A stretch of 64,000 nt of DNA from Diospyros lotus. Lineage: Eukaryota > Streptophyta > Magnoliopsida > Ericales > Ebenaceae. The translations under genes and the position numbers were made by a program. The notes beneath the pieces were generated by a model. It saw only the letters and a list, made by a program, of their open reading frames with translations. It made no database searches and was not told the origin of the DNA. The first letter of the stretch is position 1. Every line of letters begins with the position of its first letter. Location of the stretch: assembly GCF_014633365.1 (NCBI RefSeq), contig NC_068338.1:18734616-18798615 (forward strand), in the 5' to 3' direction. This document shows, one piece after another, positions 33,400-44,748 of the stretch.

Positions 33400-34684
33400 G
33401 CTCACATCCACCAACTACTCACTATGGAGACCTTGAATGGAAGATCTTCTTAGTTGTAGAGATTTGTACGATCCCCTGGAGTTATTAGGTGTCAACCCTA
33501 ATCCTTCCAAAGAAGTAGAGTGAAAGAAATTAAACAGAAAAACTATCGGTCAGATTCGGCAATGGATTGATGATAGTGTCTTCCACCATGTAGCACAAGA
33601 GACATACGCGCATGCCCTCTGAACGAAGCTAGAGAAGATGCACCAGGCCAACACCACTCGGAACAAATCCCTGTTGATGAGGCGGTTAGTCAATCTGAAG
33701 TTGAACAGTGGAACTTCAGTTGTCGAGCACACCAGTGAGTTCCAGAGCCTGGTAAACCAGTTGTCGTCTGTAGAGATGCCGCTTGGGGATGAAACACAAG
33801 CACTCTTACTTCTCAGTTCTCTTCCTGATAGTTGGGAGACGCTAGTAGTCTCTCTCAGCAATTCTGCCCCAAAGGGAAAACTTACCACGACGATGGTCAA
33901 TGATGCCCTGTTCAATGAAGAGGCCAGAAGAAAACACATGAGCACGGACCAGACTCATGCCTTTGTAACAGAGAACTGATGGAGTCAAGAAGGAAGTAGT
34001 CAAGGCGAGTGGAGAGGAAAGAGCAAGTGTAGGGACAGATCCACAGATGGAGGAAAGCCGAGGTACAAGTGCTACCATTGTGGTATAAAGAGCCATTTGA
34101 AGAAGAACTGTCGAAAATTGCTACGAGAGTAGGGTCAAGGCAGTTCCGAGTTGAAGAACAAGGATGGAGAAACACTAATAACTATCCATGGAGAGGTAGC
34201 TTATTGTTCCATCCAAGATGAGACATGCCTTCACGTCTCAAGAGAAGACACAGAATGGGTGGTAGATACTACAACATCTTACCACGTGACTCCCCATAGA
34301 GATTTCTTCACAACATACCAAACAGGTGTTTTTGGAGCAGTGAAGATGGGAAGTTCCAGTTCCTCTGAGATTGTTGGAATTAGTGACGTTCAGATACGAA
34401 CGAGCAACGAGAGCACAATCACCTTGAAGGATGTCATACATGTGCTAGATCTTCAGTTGAATCTACTTTCTGGAGTAACCCTTGACAAACAGGGCTATGG
34501 TAACCAGTTTAGTAAAAGCACATGGAAGTTGATAAGAGGCGCTATGGTAGTCGCCCAAGGACATATTTGTGGCACATTGTACAAGACTCACGTGAAGATA
34601 TGTACTGACAACCTCAGCATAGTTGAAACAAAGGCTTCTCAGAATTTGTGGCAGCAGAGACTTGGCCACATGAGTCCCATGTAA
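33400..34684 (+). pseudogene. Copia gag-protease-GAG-pre-integrase, broken
   Basis: Gag is read at 33638-33979: TSEFQSLVNQLSSVEMPLGD and LLLSSLPDSWETLVVSLSNS are the UBN2-type Gag domain. A TGA follows. The knuckle CYHCGIKSHLKKNC lies near 34070-34112. The frame at 34151-34684 holds protease (WVVDTTTSYHVTPHRDFF, where DSGAS-HV is usual) and the pre-integrase end LWQQRLGHMSPM. The protease has lost the Ser-Gly after the catalytic Asp, so it is probably dead. Confidence 0.8.
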
Positions 34685-35010
34685 GAGGATCGTGTGTATA
34701 TATCCCTAGTAAAGAGGATATGAGTCTCATGTAAGAGGATTAGTGAGGATATCCCAGTAAGAGGATCATCCCAGCTTAGATGATCCATCCCCAGTTAGAG
34801 GCGTATTCCTAGTTTAAGAGGAATCCCCAGTGAGAGGGATAATCCCATGTTAGAAGATCTATCCCCAGTTAGAGGTGTATAGAGGTGTATTCCCAGTTTA
34901 AGAGGAATCCCGAATGAGAGGGATAATCCCATGTTAGAAGATCTATCCCCAGTTAGAGGTGTATTCCTAGTTTAAGAGGAATCTCCAGTAAGAGGGATAA
35001 TCCCATGAAG
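34684..35010 (+). repeat. Minisatellite of about 74-84 bp replacing most of copia pol
   Basis: The word CCCCAGTTAGAG recurs at 34789, 34863 and 34947. Units contain AGAGGGATAATCCCA and GTTTAAGAGGAAT, words that also occur in the element's own LTRs (GAGAGGATAATCCCAG, GTTTAAGAGG). The array may derive from LTR sequence. Confidence 0.8.
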
Positions 35011-35690
35011 ACATTTCAAGACCAGATCAACACAGTTTGTCATAGAAGACGATTCGGTGCCTGAGGAAATGCCGAAAGTAGAAGAAGAGGAAGAAACAGA
35101 GAGTGTTGAGCAAGGGGAGCCACAACCCCCTCCACCAGAAGCTGTTGAACCATCACAGGGATCAGATGATGGTGAAATTCCTAAACCAAAAAGCTCGTAG
35201 ATTAGAACGAGGTCGGATTCCGTCGATGAGATATCTAGAATCCGAGTATACTCTACTTATTGAAGATGGGGAACCAGAAGGTGTTGAGGTCACAGGTAAG
35301 AACCTCGGTTGCAAGCCAAAGAAGAGCTTGTATGGTCTGAAGCAAATACCATGGTAATGGTATGTACCAGACCAGTTATTGCTCACCCAGTGAGTACAGT
35401 GAGCTGATTTTCTCTCTAAGCCTGGAAAGGAACATTGGGAGGCAGTCAAAGGGATTCTCGGGTACTTGAAAGGTACGTCGAAAACATGTCTTTGGTATGG
35501 GGGAGCTGTTCGTACAAAGCACATTGGTATTCGCTATCATTGGATATGCAAGGTGATGGATCAACAACTGTTGAGACTAGTTAAGATCCATATGAAGAAG
35601 AATCCACTGACACTCGAGAAAAGCTAGAGTTATGCAGAGACATAGCCGAGATGTTTTTCAAACAACAATTGTTTCAAAAAATGGCTTGAG
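35010..35690 (+). pseudogene. Copia RT/RNase H remnants after the deletion
   Basis: Short pieces: an acidic integrase C-terminal linker (EEEEETESVEQGEPQPPPPE), CKPKKSLYGLKQIPW of the RT end, and SKPGKEHWEAVKGILGYLKG of RNase H, in changing frames. The catalytic RT core is absent. Confidence 0.7.
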
Positions 35691-35699
35691 AGGGAGAAT

Positions 35700-36138
35700 T
35701 GTTGGAGTCAAGCCACCATCTTTTGGCTTGTTAGGCTCCAACTAGTGGATTTGGCAAACTTGGCTGTATCAGGCAGCAATGGGTTTAGCAAATGTTTGAC
35801 ATCTTTGGATGCATCAGGCGGGTTAGGCAATCTGCCTAACCCTATTGACTTACTAGCCATCCATCTCCTATAAAAGGTCATGCCCTCTTCATGTATAAGG
35901 TATGAATCCGGTTTAAGAGGTTCATCATTATGTATCCCAGAGAGAGAATAATCCTAGTGAGAGGATTAACCCAAGAGAGGATTGAGAGGATCCAAAGAGT
36001 GAGATCGTTTGAGAATTTTTTTGTTTTAGAAAGAATTCTGGTTGAAATTCTCCTGTAAATTTATTCAGTGAAATAGATTGTTTTTTCTCTCATTTATCTC
36101 TTCATTCATTGTTTGTTGAATCTTTGGATTTCCCAACA
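35700..36138 (+). repeat. Copia 3' LTR
   Basis: Starts TGTTGGAGTC, ends CCCAACA, and is directly followed by the AACAC duplication. Confidence 0.92.
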
Positions 36139-36310
36139 AACACCACAGAGCAAGAAAATAAATCCCCAAAAGACACGAAAAAATAAGCCAAACAACGAGC
36201 GATCAAACGAGAACGCGCTAATCTACAAGGAAACCCTTACTACAAAGTAACAGAAGAACAACATTGCAGATATCACAACAGAAAACACCAAAAGTTGGCT
36301 TTAGTCAAAG

Positions 36311-39300
36311 GCCCTGTTTGATGCAGCTTAATTAAAGAAATTATAACTTTTAACTTCTTAGATTATAGTTTCTAAAACTTAGAATAAATTGTGAACTTGT
36401 TTGTTATAACTTCTCAGAAGTTATAGTTAAACAGTTGTGGTGTTTGATATTATAAGCTGTAAAATAACTTATTTTTGTATAATTATCCATAATACCCTTA
36501 CTAGTTATAGAATGATAATTTAAAAATTAATTACCGTATATGTATAAGTTTCAAGTGTTATAAAAAAATTAATTAGTGTATAGAGAGAAAGGGAGATGGC
36601 GAGAGAGAATAAGAGATTTGAAAATGAAGATGGCGGTGGAGAAGAGAGACCCTTGATTGCGTGGACATAAGAGTAATTTTTTGTTAAAAATAGGGGCAAA
36701 ATTGTCAAAAAAATGTAACTGTTTAATCAGAAGTTGTAGAAGATGGGGTACCCCAACTTTGAAAAAGCCAGCTTCTACTGTAACGCCCCGCTTTCCCGGG
36801 CGCGTTATAAATTGGGACAATTCTGGAACAATAATTTTTTTTTTTTTCTTCAAACTTAATTCTAAACCACATCATACCTCGAACCCGTCCCAAAATTCCC
36901 ATACATTAATCTCGAAAGAGAATCACTATACACATCAAATGCAGAAGCAATGATCGAAACTTAATATCTTAACATTAATCGTAAATAAATTCAACATTTC
37001 TCAAAATGTTCAGAATCTAAAGTAGCAGAACTTAAATACATGGGCTGTACAACATACATTTCACTCTTCATACACTCTCTCTGTTAAGTGCCGTTTCATG
37101 CCTCATTTATCCTCGAATCTGCTACAATCTCCACCTGGAACGTTTGAATATTCCAGGGGTAAAACCCAAGTTAGATGATGAATCATCTAAGTAAGGGTAC
37201 ATAATGTTATGTCATGTGTGTATGCAATGTCTTACCTCGTAGGTGTCAACTGCATCTTCATGCTACCTACCATTTTAGCAGCCACCTCTATTGAAGCCGG
37301 GGTGTATGGGTGCACCCTTGGTAAGGCAGCGATGCTAGTTCGTACTCCCTACGGCCTCATATACGTGTGATCAATGACATCAACGTATATCTATGCATTT
37401 CATAGTCATGTCATGTATGCAGTCTACGTGATGGATACATATCAGGGCATGTCAATATGATGAAAACATTTTCGAGAAACATAAACCACTCACAAACCAA
37501 GCATTTTCCATAAAATAACTTTAATTGGGAAGCACCACTTACCTTTTCAAGCTTATAGGGCTACCTCGATATTTGCGCCTGTCTCGAAGTGCGTGCATAG
37601 CCTTGATTTGCGTGCCAACCTCAAGATTTGCACCAGTCACTTCAACTTAAGCCTCAAAGCATCCTAATCACCATAATTATCTAAATAAAAATCAAAACCT
37701 ATTTTTCCATAATTTTTGGCATTTTTTTATAATTTTCTCTCCATTTCTTCCTATTTTTTCCTCAATAATTCTAAATTAAATATTTCTAAAATATTTTCTC
37801 GAATATTTCACTACGAAAATTCATAAAATAATATTTTTGAATTTCTAAAATTTTCTAGGAAATTTTACTCACCTTAACTTAGTATCTCGAATTTCCTCGG
37901 TATGCGTGTCGTCTCCTTGAAATGCGTGCTCGAACTGATTTCTCGCCCAAAATCCCCGGGATATTACCGAAATATGATTCCCTATTTTCTAGAATTTTTC
38001 TAACATTTTCTCTATTTTTTTTCCTAATTTTTCTTTCTTATTTTTTTTTTCTCTTTCTCCTATTCATCTTCTTCTTCCTCCTGCTACAACCCCCCTACGC
38101 CTCCATCTTCTTCTTCTTCTTCCTTCTTTTCCTTCTTTCTTCTTTTTCTTCTATTTTTCTTCTTCCTTCTTCTTTCTCTTCTTCTTCTTCTTCTTCTTCT
38201 TCTTCCCTTTTTTTTCTTCTCCTTCTTGCGCGCGACTTCCGCGCACTCACCCAGCCACCGCCTGGAACCCCTCGCCACCGACAACGCCTGCCTCGCCGCT
38301 CTCGCTGGCTGCCGACGCTTCCTGCTGGCCGAGCACTAGCCTCTGCCCTGGCTAGAAGCAATTCGCGGCTGCTGTAGCTACGGCTGGTTGCTGCTTCGGC
38401 GCACCAAGTTGCGGCCATGGCCGCACCTAGCTGCTGGCCTCGCTTTGGGTTGCTTCCGAATGGCGATCGTGGCTCCTTTCGGGCACCTCTGGCCGAACTC
38501 GAGGCCGTCTCCAGCTCGCGCGCAGCCATCACTGCTCAATCCGTCGGCCTCCCCTGCTCGCCGCGGTTCCTTCATGGCTGCCATGGCCGACTTCGGTCGA
38601 GCCCTCTTTCTCTCCCTTGCTTCTCTCGGTCTCTCCCTCAATCTCTTCAGCGAACTCTCGCTTCCTTGCTGCTCTTAAACAGCCAAGCTTCATGCCTATT
38701 TATAGGCGCTCGGCTGCTCTCTCACCTCACTGGCCACACCCCATTACGTGTAAAATCTTTCTTGCTTGCAAATCCATCCAAATGCTGCAGGGCGTGGCTG
38801 ATTTTGATTTGGAGTTGCAGGGTATGGGTGATAGAGATATGAAGTTGCAGAGGAAAGGGTTTAGATTTGCAGAGAGGTGGGCGGCCATTGCACACACTGC
38901 ACGCATATATATATATATACTATTTATACATTACATTAATAGATATATAAAAAAATTACACATTAATTCTCAATTTTACTATAATATCACTTTGGGAAAT
39001 TTCTTTATTACAACTATACTCTTAAATCTCAATTTAATTTGCATTACAATACCGAAAATCAAAAATTAATAACTCAAAACTTAGTCAAAAATGATGATTC
39101 GCCCTAGTTTCCTTATTGGGTGGTCGTTTCATCCCGAAACCATTGAAGGGTTGCTCATTATGCAAAACCGGAGCCCCCCTAGGGTTCTGTTAATTTTTCG
39201 GGAATCTCTTACAACGATTCGGTTTTATAGCCTAAATGACAGCTGTATTTTAATTATATCGAAAATTGTTCCCGATTCGATTTCTTTCAATTCCATAAAT

Positions 39301-39594
39301 CTTATCTTGGAACGCTCGTCGAGATCATATACTTTTCTTTAGACAATTTCACTCCGAGACATTCCCTGCAGTCGATTCGGTACCTGAAATTGCTATAAAA
39401 TCAATTTTTCGGTATCCTAAACTCATCAAAACTACGTGGCAACTTCATATGAACATGGGGTATTACATCTACCCATTCTAAAAGCTAGTATAAGCTATAA
39501 ACTAGAATTCTAAAAGTTAAAACAAACACTACATACCCACTTTTTTGAAGCTAAAAACTAAAAGTTACAGCTTTTAAGCTGCAACAAACAGGCC
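36311..39594. mobile_element. MITE (GCCCTGTTTG ends) split by a solo LTR
   Basis: The left end GCCCTGTTTGATGCAGCTT and the reverse complement of the right end, GGCCTGTTTGTTGCAGCTT, form the inverted ends. Flanking CAAAG lies at 36306-36310 and 39595-39599. Without the solo LTR the element is about 590 bp and has no ORF. Superfamily is unsure, because the duplication length does not fit hAT or PIF cleanly. Confidence 0.7.
36779..39467 (+). mobile_element. Solo LTR, about 2.69 kb, nested in the MITE
   Basis: Starts TGTAACGCCCCGC and ends GGGGTATTACA, with the target duplication TCTAC at 36774-36778 and 39468-39472. It shares its ends and the GGAACGTTTGAATATTCCAG block (near 37138) with the solo LTR at 5008-7392. 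It contains a TTC/TCT microsatellite (38100-38230) and a GC-rich block (38230-38660). The overlapping ORFs of both strands there are low-complexity artefacts. Confidence 0.88.
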
Positions 39595-39627
39595 CAAAGA
39601 GTGAAAAGCAACCGAAACACCACAGAC

Positions 39628-39835
39628 CTCGAAGCGCCCAAATCGGCACCGCGAAACAAAACCCTCGCACTATGAGAGCTCCGACAGAGAGAAAGATTAG
39701 AGAGAACAAGAAGACGGAGATTCAAAGATTACCCCAAAACCCTAATCACAGAGCCACTCTCCCTCAACTTTTAGGAGAGGGAAACGGGAAGAGACTTCGC
39801 TTTTGTGGGAGGGAGCGCTAGAGTGGCATTTTAAC
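39628..39835 (-). promoter_or_regulatory. Possible first (leader) exon and promoter edge of the AGO4-like gene
   Basis: On the minus strand this is a moderately GC-rich block with CTCTCTCTAATC-type pyrimidine runs and AGGGTTTTGG, as in plant leaders. A donor-like GAG|GTCTGTG lies at its end. AT-rich TATAT sequence lies just upstream (39840-39910). Inferred from position and composition only. Confidence 0.45.
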
Positions 39836-39840
39836 TCATT

Positions 39841-42800
39841 TTTATATTATAATATATATTTTATATATATATTATAATATATAGTTATAAATATATATAT
39901 AATTAAAACTATAACTATACATATAATACGTATGTATATATATAATAATTTTTTTGTTTTTTCATAAAATATAGTTATAATATATATAATGTTAATTTTT
40001 GATATTAATACTTCAATCTAATCTGATCCGAATTTTACTGTGCGAAATTAGGTAAGTTAGGGAAACCTTTACTCCTAAAGAGCGATATTCGGGGAACCCT
40101 ATACCCCCCGAACAACAAGATTCGGGGGGTATAGGGAACCCCTAACTGGAAGGCATTTTTTGCGATTCCAGGGAACTTCAACGAAGATGGTGGGGGAGGC
40201 AAGTGAAGTGGGCAACGGCGAGAGGTTGGTGGTAGTCTATGAGAGTGGTCTGAAGAAGAAGAATAACAAGGTTTGACACGCGAAGAAGGAGAACAGGGAG
40301 AAGACTAGGGTTTGATGCGAAGAAAAATAGCTTGGATGCGCGTGGGGTGTGTTTTTTTAGGGATGATTATTTGAAGGGTATATTTGGTATATAAATAGTT
40401 GGACAAAGTAATAAATGTAGCTGTGAATATTAAAATTTTATATCTTACCTTGTGAAAAGCAAAAATTATGATTGTAAATAGAATTTGCCTTTCACGCTTT
40501 GGTGCAATATATTTGGATTGAAATTCCCAAAGTGCCCTCCCCTGATTCAGGCATGGCCATTGGAGTGGCTTTCGGCAGACCAAGTCCATAGGATCATGGA
40601 TATTCCTCCTCGCGTGTGTTAATAAAGGTATGGGTTAAAAATAATAAAATATGAAAAATATTTTATATATTAAATTTTTTTATATATATAATAAAAATAT
40701 ATATATTTATTAATTTTTTTTAAAAAAACGTCATTTTTATTTTAAATTATGTAAATAAATTTATTTTTTTCTAAATAAATTTATTTTCAACTTTATAGGT
40801 AAAAAAATAACACATATGTCGTCCAATACATTTTAAAAAATTTAATAAATATTTGATAAAAATTTTAAAATATTTCTTAAATTTATCTTAATTAATTAAT
40901 ATTTTTGTTGAAAACCTTATCTTAAAATAATATTATCTTACTCATTTTAACAAATGTTATTAATAGATAACTAATCAATATTGGTTGGGTGTATTGATCA
41001 TTATCTTTTAAATAAACGAATCTCAATTTTATAATAATTTTAATTTTAGTTGCATTCTTATGAATTTTTATAATAAAAATATTATTTATATATTTAAAAA
41101 TAATATTTATTGTGACACCAATATAATATATTAATATAAGAATAACGCATTAAATGTCACTGTTAAGTGTTCAAGTAATATTTTTAAAAATAATTTAAAA
41201 TAAATTAAATGGTAACTATCAAATGTCATCCTTAAATATGAGTTTTATTTAAAATATCTTATATATTTTAAATCCTTAATTTATATTATTATATAAACAA
41301 ATACTTATAACAATTTATTTTCTTCTATTTTATTATATAAGTAAATAAATCATTTTTATATATTTGGCTTGAAATTTTTTGAAAATATAATAATTAAAAG
41401 ATATTACTTCACTTGAATGCCAAAATAAACTTAATAACAATTTGATCGTTATATCATAATAACTTAACTTCATTTAAAATTCGTCCAAAAAAAATAAAAA
41501 CTAAATTATTGTCACCAAAATGCGGATATTTATTTAAAATTTATTTATCTTTTACTTTAATACTCTCCCCAAAGCTTATACAAGTAATGTTGTTACTAAT
41601 GTTATTAAATATTTAAAATTCCATATGATATTTATCTTGATTTTTCTATATGAGATGAATCTCATTTATGATAGCGTTTATTAAAATGAATAATATAAAA
41701 AAATATTAAAATAAAGTTAAAATATTTTACTTTCACATACATGATTTAGCGGTAAAGCATATGAAGTTTCACAAAAAATATTAGAGATCAAATATTTGTG
41801 ATGACATTTGTTCATATGGAAGTGTGAACTAAATATTTTGTTCTATGTGTGCATAGCTTGTGACCACATTTGAATTTATGATGAATTGGGGGGAAGGCCG
41901 TACGCCCTAGGACTATTTGGGCGAAACTTGGAACCTGGGTTATTGAAAAGAAAAAAAGTTGGAATACTTTTCGGATTAAGATAAGAAATATAGTCAAAAT
42001 AAAACTGAAAAACATTTCAAAATTTTTATCAAACTGTTTATTAAAATTTTTGAAATACACTAGAGGACACAAAATGTCATTTTTTTTTTCTTATCTATAA
42101 GAACCAATATATGTTTATCTTGAAAGGAAGAAAGATAGTATATTTTGAAAAATCAAAATAAGAAGTTACGTAATTTCTTTTTCAAAAATTACCATATATG
42201 TTTAATAATACATATTATAAAAGATAAACATTCAGGTTATTTTTCATATCTAACCTTTTTTATTTCAATTAACAAGCACTACCTAAATATTTAAAAGTGA
42301 ATATAATATCTATTCTTCTAGCTTATAGCTTTCCACCATTGATGATAATCAACTTATATATTTACTTTATTGGCATGATCGTGAAGTAACACTTATTTTT
42401 TAAATATTTTTTAATAGTTACGAGAGAACACGAAATATGGCCTAAATCAAATATAAATTGAAGTATATTAAACTTTTAATAAATGATAGTCAACTTCAAA
42501 TGGCAATTGTTCAAAACACAACATCAATAACAATAAAATACCAACTATAAATGTAATTCAAAAATGAATATGAAACTTTAAAGAGCAAATCTACTATCTT
42601 CTTGTGTGTTTATAACAAAATTCTTTTTTTTTTTTGACCAATTACCCTGGCCCCACACACATTTTATAAAAGAAAATATATTTAAAGATGCATTGTACAT
42701 TAAAAAAGTATTTTGTAGGAGATTTATGTACTAAAAACATCACAAATTGCATAGTTATATATTTATCAAAAGTACTAACTAACATGTATCGTCATTTTTT

Positions 42801-42891
42801 ACATTTTTTATTAACTAAATATATATTTTAATTTATATTTTTATATATATTTTTATTTAAACATTTAAACTTTTTTGTTATTTTAAGTATA
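39841..42891. other. AT-rich intergenic DNA, no supported gene
   Basis: Dominated by TA/AT-rich sequence. A short less AT-rich island (40020-40330) has a hairpin at 40097-40136 and a short ATG frame at 40188 that ends after about 29 codons. A tRNA-derived SINE-like stretch may exist near 41740-41960 (GATTTAGCGGTAAAGC resembles an A box), but its boundaries are not visible. Otherwise nothing recognisable. Confidence 0.5.
40097..40136. repeat. Perfect 16-bp inverted repeat, 8-nt loop
   Basis: CCCTATACCCCCCGAA and its exact complement are separated by CAACAAGA. The G-run arm is unusual in this AT-rich stretch. Confidence 0.9.
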
Positions 42892-43051
42892 CTCCTTTAA
42901 AGGGTTAATTACACCAATAATCACTCAACTTTGCATTCTGTTACTGTTTGGTCATTGAATTTTGAAATATTATCTATTAGCCACTAATATTTCAAAATTA
43001 TTACTACATAGTCACTGAACTTTAAAATGTCACTACAGGAAAAATGGGTAT

Positions 43052-43290
43052 TGGCGGCGAAGTTTTCCCGGCGGTTTTAATAATCGCCGGGAAAACACCA
43101 AAATTATCGACGATTTGCAGGACCGCCGGTGATTGGTGAAAATTACCGGCGGTTTTAAAACCGCCGGTAATGAAATACACATCCCCGACGGTTTTAAAAA
43201 ATCGTCGGTGATTTTTGAACATAACCAGCGGTTTAATAAAACCGTCGGTTGTGTTCACCCATCCTCGGCGGTTTTAAAACCGCCGGGGAT
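43052..43290. repeat. Left subterminal palindromic repeats of the CACTA element
   Basis: Several inverted units of CCGGCGGTTTT and AAAACCGCCGG, each able to form a hairpin. Such arrays are the usual transposase-binding regions of CACTA elements. Confidence 0.9.
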
Positions 43291-43293
43291 AGG

Positions 43294-43303
43294 ATTATAT
43301 AAG
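43294..43303 (+). promoter_or_regulatory. TATA box within the CACTA element
   Basis: ATTATATAAG lies just inside the left subterminal repeats and is followed by a C-rich stretch and CCCTCGCTCACTCTCAGTCG-type repeats (43310-43660). It could start a transcript through the captured FPP exons. Confidence 0.55.
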
Positions 43304-43309
43304 TCCGCG

Positions 43310-43660
43310 CGCACCCAGCCCAATTCTCCCCCGCGCGCTCCCGACCGAATTCTTCCCCTCACCCCCTTCGATCTCTTCCAAAATTCCCCCCTGCAAACCT
43401 TAACATTATCTAGCTCGCGCCTCGCTGCCTCGCCCTCCCTCGCTCACTCTCAGTCGATCGCCCTCGCTGCCTCCCTCGATCGCCCTCGCTCGCTCACCTC
43501 GCCTCGCCTCGCCCTCCCTCGCTCACTCTCAGTCGCTCTCGCCCTCCCTCGCTCGCTCGCCTCGCCTCGCTCTCTCTCAGTCGACCTCGCCCTCCCTTGC
43601 TCACTCTCAGTCACTCTCGCCATCGGCCTCGCCCTCGCCCTCCTTCGCTCACTGATCAGT
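43310..43660 (+). repeat. C-rich leader with CTCGC/CTCACTCTCAGTCG repeats
   Basis: Low-complexity pyrimidine-rich DNA of imperfect repeats (CCCTCGCTCACTCTCAGTCG and shorter). It is open in several frames on both strands, but the predicted Ser/Arg/Leu-rich peptides have no domain. Confidence 0.75.
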
Positions 43661-44748
43661 CGCACATGCAACCAGAGAAGTGTTGATTGGAATTGGGGTA
43701 AATTACAGTTCGATTGCTCCGCGATAGTTGTTCTTCCTTGATCAGGTTTGTCTCCAGCTTGTGTAGAATGTATCTCTATCATTTATTTATCTGTCTATAC
43801 GTATGAATCTTGCGTGTTATCCCAGATCCTCTGTTTATCGGTTGAGATTTAGATGATAATTCATTCTATTAGATCATAATTATTGATCAACATTGTTGTT
43901 TTTAGAGTTAGTGTTGATTGGAGTAAAATTGATTTGATCATTTCAATGATTTTTAATTTTTGTTCTTATGTTCTAACGTTGAGTTTCTTATAAAATTTCC
44001 TCCACTGATTCTTCAGCATTGCATATAGTTCAAAATATTGGAAAAAAAAAAATCATGGATATTGATTATTAAGAAACTAGAACTGTGATGCTTAGAATCA
44101 CTTCCACCAGAAAACTTATGAAAAATGTTACACGGTATTGACTGGAAATTCTTCTTACCAATGGGTAGACCAAATTAAAAGGATTGTATAAGGATATGGT
44201 GTGAGAGTGAATCTTTAGAGTTTGTTTGGCGAAAACTTGAGAGCATGAGATGACGTGTTTGATTAACTAATTATAGTAGATGTTTCTAGGGAGTGTCTCA
44301 GAACTCACCAGAAAGTTGTTTTTGTTAGATTCAAAGTTGTAGTTGTATGCAAGACACTCTTCTCTTTAACATCCAAACTGAGAATCTCTTAATGTTGTGT
44401 ATGCAAGACACTTTTCTCTTTAACATCCAAACTTGCTCTTAGTGTTTCCAAGTCTCCAAGGAAAAGAAACTTATCATGGTCATGATCCTTGTTCAGTACC
44501 CAATACCACTAGAATTTGACAGGATAATGAGGTTTGTGATGGAACCTGTTGTGGTAAGGTTACTAGGCTTTCTAGAACTGCTTTCCGTTATTCCTGTCCA
44601 CTTATAACATCATTATTAGAGGTAGTACCCATGGTAAGGCTGTGGTAATCATGTTTCCATTGTTGTTACGGGTTTGCACTTTGTTGGTACATGTATGTTT
44701 AGTTCTTCCCTATCATTTGCTTATTATTATTTGTCACTTTTGGAACAG

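Larger units (their letters stand above)
32334..36138 (+). mobile_element. Ty1/copia element with large pol deletion, 3.8 kb
   Basis: Two LTRs start TGTTGGAGTCAAGCCACC (32334 and 35700). The right one ends CCCAACA. The target duplication AACAC lies at 32329-32333 and 36139-36143. A GAGAGGGAGAA purine tract precedes the right LTR. The left LTR-primer site junction lacks about 10 bases (GATTTTCCAGAGCATC), so the primer site is damaged. Most of integrase and RT is deleted and replaced by a 74-bp repeat array. LTRs differ by roughly 9% in the first 125 bases by eye, mostly transitions. It lies in the presumed AGO leader intron, antisense to that gene. Confidence 0.92.
30742..39627 (-). other. Probable 5' leader intron of the AGO4-like gene, enlarged by insertions
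   Basis: No coding sequence of the gene is found upstream of exon 1. A leader-like exon lies at 39628-39835 with a GAG|GTCTGTG donor; a possible acceptor (GAAGTTAG|ATCTGG) precedes the ATG by about 10 bases. About 7.1 kb of the 8.9 kb between them is a copia derivative (32334-36138) and a MITE holding a solo LTR (36311-39594). Without them the intron would be about 1.8 kb. Sequences at 30760-32328 and 36144-36305 show no gene. Confidence 0.5.

Noticed and set aside
38084..38842. Overlapping ORFs of 66-150 codons on both strands
   Set aside because: They come from a TTC/GAA microsatellite and a GC-rich block inside a solo LTR with defined ends and duplication; no domain is seen.
36311..39594. 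A complete LTR retrotransposon at 36779-39467
   Set aside because: No gag-pol, no internal LTR pair and a single 5-bp duplication; it is a solo LTR.
40188..40276. A small gene starting MVGEASEVGNGERL
   Set aside because: It ends after about 29 codons, with no splice donor I can defend and no known family.
41740..41960. A tRNA gene or clear SINE
   Set aside because: An A-box-like word is present, but there is no convincing B box, tail or flanking duplication.
43133..43782. Ser/Arg/Leu-rich ORFs (202 and 110 codons) on opposite strands
   Set aside because: They are translations of the CACTA subterminal palindromes and the CTCGC-rich leader repeats.
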